A stretch of 64,000 nucleotides of DNA from CAYGZL01 sp964354345 (GTDB lineage: Bacteria > Chloroflexota > Anaerolineae > Anaerolineales > UBA4823). Numbering within the stretch: position 1 is the first letter of the stretch; the number at the start of each line of letters is the position of its first letter. The notes under the pieces are model-generated. The model did not search any database, was not told the DNA's origin, and saw only the letters and a program-made list of their open reading frames with translations. This document shows positions 33,413 through 42,409 of the stretch, piece after piece. A program made the position numbers and the translations under genes. The DNA is taken from positions 1 to 64,000 of the forward strand of contig CAYGZL010000017.1 of assembly GCA_964354345.1 (NCBI GenBank), given 5' to 3'.

Positions 33413-36400
33413 TTAGCGAGTTACCGAGGGTAGGTAGATCCACCAAAGAGGTAAGGCAGAAGGTGCTATACCGGTACCACCCGGGCTTAGTAGACTTAAG
33501 TTTGTATCCACGCTGACGATCGTCGGATTGGGCATACCACTCGCCCCACCGTAGACCACGCTGCCCAACCACTTTGCAGGAGTCAGGCCGGTGAAACTGA
33601 GCGTGATGGTACCACTTGCTCCGATGACAGCCGTGCTGGGAGCGGTGATGACCATGTTACCCGCGTCTGCGGTGCCCAGCACCCAGGTGAACAGGGTGAA
33701 GGGAGCAGATACGCCGCCAGTGCCGTATCCATCGACATAAACTTTGTAGGTTGCTGCAGTCGGATTGAGCAGACTGACCACTTCATCCGAAGAACTGCCA
33801 CCGCTGGAACCTACCAGAGTCGAGCCGCGATAAACGCGCAGGTCCAGATCAGGAGCGGTGGTATAAGCATTGAACAGGGCGAAGCGGGCGAAAGTCGTAC
33901 CGGCAAGCACAACTACATCGAATGAAACCGATTCGTTCGTGGCAACAGAGCCATCGAAAGTGACGGCTGGGATCAGACCACGCGGGGTGGCAGTGAAGCT
34001 GCCATCGTAACCGAATTGGATCGGGTAGGTGATGTCAGCGCCAGTGCCGGAGACTTCCGCTGGCGCAGCCAGAGCTACCGGGCGGATCGCCACGGGGATC
34101 TGCACCACGTGACCCAGATTGCCAGTCCAAACCAGGAAGCCCTGGGCATACGTATTCAGAGCAGCATCCACGCGGGTGAAGGTCACCTTGAAGGTTTGAG
34201 TCTTGCCAGGCTTAATGGTGAAGGAAGCGGGGTCGGTGACGACATTGATGCCTGCCAATCCAACGACGGAAGGCGTATAGGTTTCCACGCCCTTACCAAC
34301 GCTGGTCACCGTGCGGGTGACTGTCTTCGCGCCAGCCAGGGCGCTGATGGCAACCGAGGGGGTGTTTAAGTTGTTGACATCGATCGCCAAAATTGGGCAT
34401 CGTGGATCGACGAGCAGGTTTAGACCACACAGGTAACCCACCCAATCCCGGATGCCAGTGTCGTACACCAAACCAGGATCGTACGCTGATTTCGGTGTCA
34501 CTTCACCAGCGCCATAAGCGAACACACCACCCGCGATAGGCGTGCCATTGTTGCGGGTTTGGCTGGCGGTGGTCATAAGAGCCGACTTGATCATCATTGG
34601 TGACCAATCCGGGTGAGCCTGCTTGAACAGGGCGGCAATACCAGCGATGTGCGGGCTGGCCATGGAGGTGCCCTGGTAGGAGGCAAAGTTCTGCCCTCCG
34701 GCGGAAACCGGGGAGACAGCAGCCAGGACATCCACACCAGGAGCCATGATGTCGGGTTTCAGAATATTTCCACTGACCGCCCGAGCTGGACCACGTGAGG
34801 AGAAGCTGGCGATGTCCGGTGCGACAGTTGTACCTGTGAAGAACGGGCTGAGCTGAGCCGTCGCACTGGCTGGATCGGCGCTAACGTAGGCTTTGATCGC
34901 TGCGCCAGCGACTTCATCCACGTGAACGGTAGGTACCGAGTGTGTATCGGCATTCAATGTGCTGGGAGAGACATTGGCCAGGATCATGCCCAGACCGCCA
35001 GCGTTGAATACCGCAAGACTCTTGTCGACACGCGCACTGATCCCACGATCGCAGACGACAATTTTGCCAGCTACTTTGGTCGGATCTAGAACGGCAGTAC
35101 CCCAGTAAACAGCCGAATAACAATAGCGCACGGCATCGGTATTTGCGCCGGGCAAACCCACTGCGGTCGAGAGGACTACCGGCAGAACGGGTGTGCCGGC
35201 TCCGATAGAGACGCCGGTATAGACCGCAGCATTGCCCAGGGTTACAGTCGCCTGGAAGACGCGATCGTGCGTGCCCGCCGCTACCGTGGTGACCCACGGG
35301 CTATTGTGGGCGACGGTACTGGCAGTCGGGCCGCTGTTGCCAGCCGAGGTGGCTACAAAAACGCCTGCGCGTGCCGCGCGCATGAAAGCCTGCTCGTCGA
35401 GACCGGTGATGCTGGTCGTAGAACCACTGATCGAGTAGTTGATCACATCCACGCCATCCGCGACAGCCTGGTCAATGGCCGCAACCAGATCTGCGGTATA
35501 ACCGCTGGCTGTCGCGGCATCCTGGGTTGACCACAGCGCCTTGTACATGGCGACGCGAGCATTGGGCGCCATACCACTGGCTTTGCCGAGGTTGGTGCCC
35601 TGAATGACCACATCCACGCCGTTGTTGCCAGCCGCAGTGCTGGAAGTGTGAGAGCCGTGCCCGTTGTAATCGCGCGGGCTGTTGAACTCCCAGGGGCGCT
35701 GGGCATTAATGCCATCATCACCGCCCCAGGATCCGTTAAAATAACGAGCACCAAGGAGCTTGCCGTTACATAAATCAGCGGTCCAATCTTCGCCATCCTG
35801 GCAGATGCCATTCCAACGCGCCATCGGGCGGATGCCCAGGTTGTTGTTCCAGGCGAAGCTGGGATTTTCCGGCCAGATACCTGAGTCGATCACGCCGACG
35901 ATGATATTTCGACCGGCAATGTTGGTGCCGCCCAGCGTCTGCCACAGGCCGCCCGCGCCAGCCAGGCCGAGGAAGGTGGGGGTGGTAATCGTGTCCGCAT
36001 AACGCAGCTCATCTGCAGTCACCGAAACGACTCCGGTCACCTGCATTAACTGGGCGGCTTGAGCGGGAGTTAGTTTGGCCGCAAAACCATTCAACGTGTA
36101 GACGTAATCATAGAATTTACCCTCTACCCCAATGGTTTTTAGCGCAACATCATGCTTGCCTTTGAGATAATTGGCATATTTAACCACGTCCGGGTTGGTT
36201 GGGTTAATTTTTGCACCATTGGTAGCCGTCGCTCGAAAGCCAACTACACCACCGGTATAATCAATCACCGGGGCGTCGGACATCAGAACGATGTAATTGC
36301 CATTCGACGCAACCTTATCGGGCGAGGCAGCGACTAAAGCATCGTTGGTGTCAATCATCTTGGCTGATGCGGGGATAACCATCGCCAGAACCGCGATCAG

Positions 36401-36430
36401 GGTCAAGAGAATAATCAGTTTGTGTTTCAT
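33413..36430 (-). CDS. Secreted S8 subtilisin-like serine peptidase
   Basis: A 1005-aa subtilase with signal peptide (LIILLTLIAVLAMVIPASA) and an I9 inhibitor-like prodomain (near residues 45-145, including NYIVLMSDAPVIDY and KFYDYVYTLNGFAAKL). The catalytic triad is Asp182 in VGVIDSGIWPENP, His258 in DYNGHGSHTSSTAAG and Ser588 in YQGTSMASPHIAG, with the oxyanion Asn in FVATSAGNSG. A PA domain is inserted at about 390-530. A fibronectin-III-like domain and PPC-like domain follow. It ends WWIYLPSVTR. I start at the ATG at 36428-36430, with GGAG 9 nt upstream. It probably degrades extracellular protein. Confidence 0.92.
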   Translation of the reverse strand: MKHKLIILLTLIAVLAMVIPASAKMIDTNDALVAASPDKVASNGNYIVLMSDAPVIDYTGGVVGFRATATNGAKINPTNPDVVKYANYLKGKHDVALKTIGVEGKFYDYVYTLNGFAAKLTPAQAAQLMQVTGVVSVTADELRYADTITTPTFLGLAGAGGLWQTLGGTNIAGRNIIVGVIDSGIWPENPSFAWNNNLGIRPMARWNGICQDGEDWTADLCNGKLLGARYFNGSWGGDDGINAQRPWEFNSPRDYNGHGSHTSSTAAGNNGVDVVIQGTNLGKASGMAPNARVAMYKALWSTQDAATASGYTADLVAAIDQAVADGVDVINYSISGSTTSITGLDEQAFMRAARAGVFVATSAGNSGPTASTVAHNSPWVTTVAAGTHDRVFQATVTLGNAAVYTGVSIGAGTPVLPVVLSTAVGLPGANTDAVRYCYSAVYWGTAVLDPTKVAGKIVVCDRGISARVDKSLAVFNAGGLGMILANVSPSTLNADTHSVPTVHVDEVAGAAIKAYVSADPASATAQLSPFFTGTTVAPDIASFSSRGPARAVSGNILKPDIMAPGVDVLAAVSPVSAGGQNFASYQGTSMASPHIAGIAALFKQAHPDWSPMMIKSALMTTASQTRNNGTPIAGGVFAYGAGEVTPKSAYDPGLVYDTGIRDWVGYLCGLNLLVDPRCPILAIDVNNLNTPSVAISALAGAKTVTRTVTSVGKGVETYTPSVVGLAGINVVTDPASFTIKPGKTQTFKVTFTRVDAALNTYAQGFLVWTGNLGHVVQIPVAIRPVALAAPAEVSGTGADITYPIQFGYDGSFTATPRGLIPAVTFDGSVATNESVSFDVVVLAGTTFARFALFNAYTTAPDLDLRVYRGSTLVGSSGGSSSDEVVSLLNPTAATYKVYVDGYGTGGVSAPFTLFTWVLGTADAGNMVITAPSTAVIGASGTITLSFTGLTPAKWLGSVVYGGASGMPNPTIVSVDTNLSLLSPGGTGIAPSALPLWWIYLPSVTR

Positions 36431-36766
36431 GTGTTGAAACTCCTTCATCGATTGAATAAAATAAACTTGCTAGGGACCGAATAGGAACGCTCAATTGGGA
36501 AATCACGGATGGTATTTATATTAGTTTTACCGAATGCCTCCTTCATTACTTAACACCTTCTTCTCCCCCATCCTGCCAGAGATAGAGTTTAGGGGATGGG
36601 GATGGACGTGTTACTTTATCCAGAAGGTGCGTATAGCATAGTAGAAGAAATGTTGAAATCTGATCGTGTGATGGGTCAATTGTATTTCTCCAGGCGAGTT
36701 TGTCAAGTATGAAATTATACCGTTAAATATGATTATAATTCGATTTATCCCTTCGCCAACGATAGA
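36431..36766. other. Intergenic region with an imperfect palindrome
   Basis: About 336 bp without a gene. An inverted repeat CCCCATCC (36566-36573) / GGATGGGG (36594-36601) lies around a 20-nt loop and resembles the C/G-rich palindromic repeats scattered in some Chloroflexota genomes. An AT-rich stretch runs near 36700-36745. The subtilase leader (AAGGAG) is at the start. I see no ORF or RNA gene here. Confidence 0.4.
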
Positions 36767-37777
36767 TCATTCATATCCATGCGGGTTTTGCGATTGCCAC
36801 CGCCAGGCATCCGAGCAAATGTCATCCAGACTGTGTTTGGCGGACCAGCCCAGCTCGCGGTTGGCTTTGGAGGGATCGGCGTACGAAATTGCCACATCGC
36901 CTGGTCTACGGGCGACGATGCAATAAGGAATATGACGTCCACTGGCGTACTCAAACGCCCGTAAGACCTCCAGGACGCTGTAGCCATGCCCAACACCCAG
37001 GTTATAGATCGCGACGCCTGGATTCCCCGTCAGCCTGTCTAATGCTTTCAGGTGTCCCAACGCCAGGTCCACGACATGAATGTAATCGCGCACGCCGGTG
37101 CCATCTGGCGTGGGATAATCGTCGCCGAACACCTGCACTTCAGCCAACCGGTTAACTGCTACCTGGGTAACATACGGAAGCAGGTTATTCGGAATACCGT
37201 TCGGGTCTTCGCCGATCTGTCCGCTGGAATGGGCACCGACCGGATTGAAATAACGGAGTAGAATGAAATTCCAGCGCGGGTCAGCAGCATAGACATCCTG
37301 CAGGATGAACTCGATCATCCATTTCGTGCGCCCGTAGGGATTGGTCGGGTTGGTAGGGAAGTCCTCCGTGATCGGCACGCGCTCTACGTCGCCGTAAACC
37401 GTTGCCGAGGAGCTGAAAACCAGGTTACGCACGTTATGGCGGCCCATCACTTCCAGCAGATTGAGTGTGCCGGTCAAATTGTTTTGGTAATAGCGCATAG
37501 GAATCTGGGTTGATTCACCCACGCCTTTCAGACCAGCGAAATGGATGACTGCGTCAAAACGATCGTGACTGAAGACCCGATCCAGGTTATTGATATCGAG
37601 CAGATCGACCTTGTGGAAAGTCAAATGTTTTCCGGTGATCACCTGCACACGTTCAAGCGCAGTTTCCTTGCTGTTGGACAAATTATCGACTATGGTTACT
37701 GCGTGGCCAGCCTTGAGCAGTTCTAAGACGGTATGGCTGCCGATGTATCCGGCGCCGCCAGTGACAAAGATATGCAT
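36767..37777 (-). CDS. galE: UDP-glucose 4-epimerase
   Basis: A 336-aa short-chain-dehydrogenase/epimerase that interconverts UDP-glucose and UDP-galactose. The NAD-binding start IFVTGGAGYIGSHTVLELL (residues 3-21), the catalytic Ser in VFSSSATVYG, the Tyr-x3-Lys pair in NPYGRTKWMIE, and the RYFNPVGAHSSGQIGEDP block are all visible. I start at the ATG at 37775-37777, with GGAGG 4 nt upstream. The reading to 37813 adds a non-family extension. It is the last gene of the minus-strand run from 41322. Confidence 0.94.
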   Translation of the reverse strand: MHIFVTGGAGYIGSHTVLELLKAGHAVTIVDNLSNSKETALERVQVITGKHLTFHKVDLLDINNLDRVFSHDRFDAVIHFAGLKGVGESTQIPMRYYQNNLTGTLNLLEVMGRHNVRNLVFSSSATVYGDVERVPITEDFPTNPTNPYGRTKWMIEFILQDVYAADPRWNFILLRYFNPVGAHSSGQIGEDPNGIPNNLLPYVTQVAVNRLAEVQVFGDDYPTPDGTGVRDYIHVVDLALGHLKALDRLTGNPGVAIYNLGVGHGYSVLEVLRAFEYASGRHIPYCIVARRPGDVAISYADPSKANRELGWSAKHSLDDICSDAWRWQSQNPHGYE

Positions 37778-37787
37778 ACTACCTCCG

Positions 37788-38108
37788 TTATTTATTATTG
37801 CCGGTATCTCCACAACGCAGGCAGCCCCTTATTTCCGAAATGACAAACCTATCACCAGTCTTTGGGAGCGCACTTTGCGTGGCAATCTCAGTCACCGGTA
37901 GATATATATATTGAAGGAGACCAGGGCTTCGAAATACAATTTTGCGCCCTACCACCTTGCTGGCGGTGTTCTGTTCTAACGAGGCCCAGATGGCGACGAA
38001 TCTTGCTTCATCCCAGGGACGGTAATAGATCAGACTATACCTGATGACCTCAGCGTTCGCATCGACGGTTGCCTGTGGGTTAATTCCTACTGGTAAATTA
38101 TGAACCAA
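37788..38108 (-). CDS. Doubtful 106-aa open frame
   Basis: An open frame of 106 codons fills the gap between galE and the helix-hairpin protein gene. It would start with a TTG that overlaps the upstream stop and has no visible ribosome binding site. The middle segment RYSLIYYRPWDEARFVAIWA has some protein character but I recognise no family. It may be a decayed gene or chance. If it is not coding, then this 320 bp holds nothing else that I can identify. Confidence 0.25.
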   Translation of the reverse strand: MVHNLPVGINPQATVDANAEVIRYSLIYYRPWDEARFVAIWASLEQNTASKVVGRKIVFRSPGLLQYIYLPVTEIATQSALPKTGDRFVISEIRGCLRCGDTGNNK

Positions 38109-38850
38109 CCTGCCGGCCGCCTTTCAGGGTCGCCTGAAATGCCTGCAACTCATCCAATTTCCCGGCGGCTGCCAGGCGCGCCTGTTCAGGCCAGGTGCTT
38201 GGATCAGCGATGCGCAGCCTGGCGGTCGTTAATATTTCTACCAGGCGGCTGACCTCCGTCTTGGCGAGTTGTGCAAAGGTAGTGATCCCTGCTTCATTTA
38301 GTAATCCCGCGATCTTGGGACCGATGCCCTCGATGATCTCCAAATCATCTACCTGTGGTGGGATTACTTCAGCTACTTTTTCGGGGACAACTACTGGTTC
38401 CACAACGGGTGTTTCGACGACTGTCTCGACTGGCGCAAGTTCACTGACGATGGGTTGAGCGATTTCAGCCGCGGTTATTGCAGCTTCGGCTGCCGGTTCG
38501 ACTTCGGGTGGCTCCGTTGGAATGGTTTCTACGCTGGGAGTGAGTTCCTCAGGGGTTGGCGTGGCTGCGCTGACTGCCGCAACGGATTCCGTTTCAACTA
38601 CAACCGGTCCTTTTTCGGGTAATCCTTCTTGTGGAGCAGGCGCTGGTCCTTCCACGGGATGTTCTGCCTCATGTCCGGTGTGTATCGCCTCCTTACTCCG
38701 CTGGCGAATGATCAGGTACCAGACCAGCAGGATGATGCCCAATAACAAGAGCACGGAACCAACGATCGTAAGATCCAGTCGTGGGGGTTCGTCTTCAGCT
38801 AGCGAGATTAAGCGAGGAAATTGGGAATTCATCATATGTGGAGGGCACAT
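38098..38850 (-). CDS. Membrane-anchored helix-hairpin-helix protein
   Basis: A 250-aa protein with a transmembrane helix near residues 24-45 (IVGSVLLLLGIILLVWYLII), a Glu, Pro, Val and Ala rich linker of about 110 residues, and a C-terminal helix-hairpin-helix module. The module contains LEIIEGIGPKIAGLLNEAGI near residues 168-187 and TFAQLAKTEVSRLVEILTTA. This HhH region is related to the DUF4332 type seen at 1758-2162. A charged flexible stalk holding an HhH domain suggests DNA or protein contact at the membrane. I start at 38848-38850, with AAGGAG 7 nt upstream. The protein is otherwise unrecognised. Confidence 0.75.
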   Translation of the reverse strand: MCPPHMMNSQFPRLISLAEDEPPRLDLTIVGSVLLLLGIILLVWYLIIRQRSKEAIHTGHEAEHPVEGPAPAPQEGLPEKGPVVVETESVAAVSAATPTPEELTPSVETIPTEPPEVEPAAEAAITAAEIAQPIVSELAPVETVVETPVVEPVVVPEKVAEVIPPQVDDLEIIEGIGPKIAGLLNEAGITTFAQLAKTEVSRLVEILTTARLRIADPSTWPEQARLAAAGKLDELQAFQATLKGGRQVGS

Positions 38851-38922
38851 CTGGGTACTCCTTACCATAATATGAGAAAAAGATTAAATATATGGTCAGA
38901 GTATATCACAAATTATTTACAT

Positions 38923-39267
38923 TTAATCAAGTTCTAAGTGAAAATGGTGCAGGAAGCGATGGTAAATGGGTGCAAAGAATAAGCCTGCCACACCCAGGAA
39001 GACCATCCCCGAAAAAAGGGCATATAAGGATGCAAACAACTTACCCGCGTCGGTGTTCAATGGATTGATCGGGCCCATTCCACCCAATAACATGGCTGAA
39101 TTAAGCAACGCATCGATCAAGCTCATCTTTTCCAACTGGTGGTAGCCCAGTACGCCAATCGCCAATGAACCAGTGATCAAAGCGATGGCGAAAGCGGAGT
39201 AGAGTAACATCCGGCGAAAAAACTGCGCCCCGGATAAGAGCGGTTCGGTTTTGTGTTCAAAGATCAT
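38923..39267 (-). CDS. Two-helix channel-like membrane protein, unknown function
   Basis: A 114-aa membrane protein with the layout of a two-TM potassium channel subunit. The elements are helix 1 (FAIALITGSLAIGVLGYHQ, near 24-42), a re-entrant-like segment SLIDALLNSAMLLGGMGP near 49-66, then helix 2 (LFASLYALFSGMVFLGVAGL, near 77-96) and the tail HRFLHHFHLELD. The selectivity-filter TxGYGD is absent and LLGGMGP stands in its place. Such proteins are a small conserved family with no assigned function. It lies 11 bp from the stop side of the propeller lipoprotein and is probably co-transcribed. Confidence 0.72.
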   Translation of the reverse strand: MIFEHKTEPLLSGAQFFRRMLLYSAFAIALITGSLAIGVLGYHQLEKMSLIDALLNSAMLLGGMGPINPLNTDAGKLFASLYALFSGMVFLGVAGLFFAPIYHRFLHHFHLELD

Positions 39268-39277
39268 CCCGGTACCT

Positions 39278-40735
39278 CTATTTAATTCCGGTCAATGAGT
39301 AATCGAAGTACCGCAATCCCGCCTCAGGCTTCACCAGCGGCAGGCTGGTTTGCCCGGTAAATCCCAGGCGGATTTCTACCAGGCTGGTGGGTTTGCCCTC
39401 TTTCCAAACCTGGTTTTCCATCAGGAAATGAGCCGAGTCCAACCACAGGATCCCAGAGTTGGACAGGTATTGGTCCGTCAGCGGGCGTAGTTTACCATCC
39501 AGGCTGTACAATTGATAACCGTCAGTCTTACTCCAGATAACGATATTCTGGGATTCTGGCGTCCAGCAATCCAGCCCAACCCCCGTCCTGGCAATCAACA
39601 AGAAATCCTGGCTACCATCCAGGTTAGAGATATGTAACGCCAGCGCTTCCGGTTGGGTGGGATCCGTTTGGTGATAGTAAGCCAGGCGTAGTAAATCGGG
39701 TGAGAGATCGAAGTAACGACCAGGTGCCAGGGGGTATGTGTTGATTAATATGGGTGCACTACCGTCCAGCGCGATCGACCAGATTTGGGCTGGATCTTTA
39801 TGTAGATCACCAGGTCGCACAACCGCCACCAGGTGATCTCCATCCTGACCCCAGCGCATCACCAGGGCGCCTTCAAACGAGTTCTTTTGGTTTGTCTGAG
39901 ACAGTTCTAACAAAACGCGCGCCTGACCACCTTGCGGATTAATTATACGTAGTTGGGTTGGGCTAACGACGGCGATCCATTTACCATCCGGTGAGGCATA
40001 AAACTGGCCGCCTTCTCCTGCCGGCAATAGCGCTTCGTACTTTCCATTATCTGCATCAGCTATAAACAGGTCATTGGTCGGACGCATACCTTGGGGATCG
40101 TTAATCAGTGTGTTGAAGAGCAACTTGTGACTGTTGGGCAACCAACCTAATGAATAGAAAACGACGCCAGGTTCTTTGGGTGGCAACTGGGCGAAGTCTT
40201 CCAGGCTGATTAAGGCCTTTTCACCTCGACCATCGCTTTGGACAATCCACACACTCCCCTGGCGGTTGAATGCCACCAACTTACCATCGCCAGATAACCT
40301 GGCCTGGTTTGTGTCCGGGGTTAGAGAGGTCAATTTTTGCTCAGTTCCTCCCTGCCAGGTCCATAGGTTGTCCTGTCGCTTGAAGATCAGACGCAAACCA
40401 ACCAACTCACCTGGAAAGGTTGGGATCGTTTGTACCAGGGTGGGTGCTGGTGTAAGCTGTGACTCATCCGGTGAGGTCAGCTTTGACTCAGTAGGAGCCG
40501 GATAGGGGGAGGCGGGGCTGGGGATTGGCGCGCCTGGATATGGATTATCAGGTGTGACTTCGGTCGGCGCGGGATAAGCGCTGGTTAATTCTACGGATTG
40601 TGGCGTCAGCCTGGTGGGTAAGATGGGAGTGAAATTAACCGCGGTTGGCTTTTGTTCGGGAATTGTACTCTGGCAAGCTGCCAGAATAATCAGGCAGAGT
40701 AGAAGGCATCCAATAAAAAGGTTGTGTTTTTTCAT
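39278..40735 (-). CDS. Propeller-containing lipoprotein (TolB/WD40-like)
   Basis: A 485-aa lipoprotein. A signal peptide with lipobox IILAACQS gives Cys21 as acylated residue. A Pro/Thr/Ser-rich linker (about 30-90, several SPYPAPTE-type repeats) follows. The rest is a beta-propeller of TolB/DPP-like blades, such as NQARLSGDGKLVAFNRQGSV and GGQFYASPDGKWIAVVSP. It should sit on the outer surface of the cytoplasmic membrane. It shares a 4-bp overlap with the methyltransferase-like gene upstream and is followed by the channel-like gene. Confidence 0.82.
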   Translation of the reverse strand: MKKHNLFIGCLLLCLIILAACQSTIPEQKPTAVNFTPILPTRLTPQSVELTSAYPAPTEVTPDNPYPGAPIPSPASPYPAPTESKLTSPDESQLTPAPTLVQTIPTFPGELVGLRLIFKRQDNLWTWQGGTEQKLTSLTPDTNQARLSGDGKLVAFNRQGSVWIVQSDGRGEKALISLEDFAQLPPKEPGVVFYSLGWLPNSHKLLFNTLINDPQGMRPTNDLFIADADNGKYEALLPAGEGGQFYASPDGKWIAVVSPTQLRIINPQGGQARVLLELSQTNQKNSFEGALVMRWGQDGDHLVAVVRPGDLHKDPAQIWSIALDGSAPILINTYPLAPGRYFDLSPDLLRLAYYHQTDPTQPEALALHISNLDGSQDFLLIARTGVGLDCWTPESQNIVIWSKTDGYQLYSLDGKLRPLTDQYLSNSGILWLDSAHFLMENQVWKEGKPTSLVEIRLGFTGQTSLPLVKPEAGLRYFDYSLTGIK

Positions 40736-41322
40736 GAATCATTACCTGAGTTTGAGGGGTGGATACGCTGGTTGGGTGCTATTACCTCCCCTTCCATCCC
40801 TTCCACCTTACTGTCGAAAGGCGCATGCCGGGGGATCCAACGTGGCACATTCCGTTTATAGTCCTGGTACTGTTCACCAAAACGTTTTTCCAACATGGGT
40901 TCCTCGGCCAGGGGGATGTAAATCAGGTTCAATATAAAAAATACTCCGAGCCATCCCAACAAAGCAACCGAACCCAAAAGAAGGGTTTCACCGATCAGGA
41001 TACAAAATACACTGCTGATCATCGGGTTGCGCAATTGGCGATATAGCCCTTGGACAACCAGGCGTTGCGTTGGATCCCAGGGCGCGATCGTACCCTGGCC
41101 AAGCCTGGTTAATGTCCGTGCACTTTTCACCAGAAATAATAAGCCAAATCCAATCAACCCCAGCCCGGCAAAATCCAGCAGCAGGTTGATCGGTCTCACC
41201 AGCCCCCAGCCCGGGTTTAAGGACTCGGTTGCTATCAACAATACTGCCGGGATTAGGATCGTTACTGTACCGGGTAGTAATAAAATCGCCCGAACTTGCT
41301 TCCAATCTATATGAATTTTCAC
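40732..41322 (-). CDS. Isoprenylcysteine-carboxyl-methyltransferase-like membrane enzyme
   Basis: A 196-aa (or 198-aa) four-helix membrane protein of the ICMT/PEMT-like methyltransferase family. Family blocks are VQGLYRQLRNPMISSVFCIL near residues 87-106 and the C-terminal EEPMLEKRFGEQYQDYKRNVPRWIP near 145-169. The latter includes the E-x-x-x-x-x-x-x-Y-x-x-Y motif that binds AdoMet. The bacterial targets are unknown. Two GTG codons (41322 and 41328) can start. I take the inner one because GAGGG lies 5 nt upstream. Confidence 0.85.
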   Translation of the reverse strand: MKIHIDWKQVRAILLLPGTVTILIPAVLLIATESLNPGWGLVRPINLLLDFAGLGLIGFGLLFLVKSARTLTRLGQGTIAPWDPTQRLVVQGLYRQLRNPMISSVFCILIGETLLLGSVALLGWLGVFFILNLIYIPLAEEPMLEKRFGEQYQDYKRNVPRWIPRHAPFDSKVEGMEGEVIAPNQRIHPSNSGNDS

Positions 41323-41429
41323 AAACACCCTCGCATTCCTGGATCACCAGCCACCCAGGTCGGTTAATTTGCTTTTCGGTTATATTATCTGTGGATTGTA
41401 AAACCATCGAGTGGATTTGGGTAGGTTCC

Positions 41430-41438
41430 TGCTATAAT
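41430..41438 (+). promoter_or_regulatory. Extended -10 promoter of the sugar kinase gene
   Basis: TGCTATAAT (41430-41438) is an extended -10. Transcription would start near 41445, giving a leader of only about 4 nt before the ATG at 41449, so the mRNA is nearly leaderless. No -35 of consensus type is seen, as is common with extended -10 elements. Confidence 0.5.
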
Positions 41439-41448
41439 CACGACCAGG

Positions 41449-42396
41449 ATGACCATTCCGGCTATCTACACGGTTACGCCTAATCCCGGCCTGGATCGGA
41501 CGCTGACTGTAGACCAGATAGTGTTCGACGAAGTGCTACGGGCGCAATCCCTACGCCTGGATTGGGGGGGAAAAGGTTTCAATGTCGCCCGTGTTTTGAA
41601 AACACTGGGAATTCCAAGCATGGTTTTGGGATTTATTGGCGGCGCAACTGGCCAACGGATGGTAGAAGGGTTGCATGACCTGGGTATCCAGACTGATTTT
41701 GTGACCATCGCGGAGGAAACGCGTACCAATACTGTATTTCTGGAAACTGCCAGTTCCCGTTATATCAAAGTGAATGAGATTGGGCCTACCGTCCAGCCAG
41801 AGGAAGTACAGGCTTTATTGCTAAAAGCCGAAAGCTTGGCTCAACTGGATTCCCTCTGGGTGCTGGCAGGTAGTCTTCCCGCAGGCGTTTCAGACGATTA
41901 TTATCGCCAGATGATAGATCGGCTGAACAGGCGCGGGGCGCGGGTGTGCCTGGATACCAGCGGTGAGGCATTGCGCCTGGGGTGTGAAGCGCAGCCATTT
42001 TTAATCAAACCTAACGCGAGCGAGGCGGCAGAGTTGACCGGGCAGCCGGTGAATGATCCGCTCCAGGCAGTTACCGCGGCGCGAACAATCTTGAGGTTGG
42101 GGATTCCTCGGGTGGTGATCTCCTTAGGTGGGCAGGGTTTATTGGTAGCTGGCGATGAGCAGGCTGTTCTGGCCAGACTGCCGGAAGTGCCGGTGAAGGC
42201 AGTCACCGGCGCGGGTGATGCAACCATGGCGGGATTACTCTGGGCGCTGGAACGCGGCGGTGACCTGGCAGAGATGGCGCGCTCTGGGGCCGCACTCGGT
42301 ACCGCTTCAGTGATGCATACAGGTGTCGCAGAAATAAACCTGGCAGATGTCTACCAGGTTTATGCTCAAGTCCAGCTCGAAACGTATTCGATTTGA
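41449..42396 (+). CDS. 1-phosphofructokinase/tagatose-6-phosphate-kinase-like PfkB enzyme
   Basis: A 315-aa PfkB kinase of the FruK/LacC branch. The N-terminus IYTVTPNPGLDRTLTVDQIV (residues 6-25) is characteristic of that branch, and LDWGGKGFNVARVLKTLGIP near 37-56 is PfkB signature 1. VTGAGDATMAGLLWALERGG near 249-268 is signature 2 with the catalytic Asp in GAGD. It phosphorylates a hexose phosphate, most likely fructose-1-phosphate. No PTS genes are nearby, so fruK cannot be assigned with certainty. The mRNA appears almost leaderless. Confidence 0.85.
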   Translation: MTIPAIYTVTPNPGLDRTLTVDQIVFDEVLRAQSLRLDWGGKGFNVARVLKTLGIPSMVLGFIGGATGQRMVEGLHDLGIQTDFVTIAEETRTNTVFLETASSRYIKVNEIGPTVQPEEVQALLLKAESLAQLDSLWVLAGSLPAGVSDDYYRQMIDRLNRRGARVCLDTSGEALRLGCEAQPFLIKPNASEAAELTGQPVNDPLQAVTAARTILRLGIPRVVISLGGQGLLVAGDEQAVLARLPEVPVKAVTGAGDATMAGLLWALERGGDLAEMARSGAALGTASVMHTGVAEINLADVYQVYAQVQLETYSI

Positions 42397-42409
42397 AACA
42401 ATGTCAGAT

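Noticed and set aside
33413..36430. LPxxxR tail as a sortase signal
   Set aside because: There is no hydrophobic helix with basic tail after the LP motif, as the protein ends with it, so a classical LPxTG-sortase signal does not fit.
37788..38108. A 106-aa frame as a firm gene
   Set aside because: It needs a TTG start without a ribosome binding site and overlaps the upstream gene; I keep it only as a doubtful entry.
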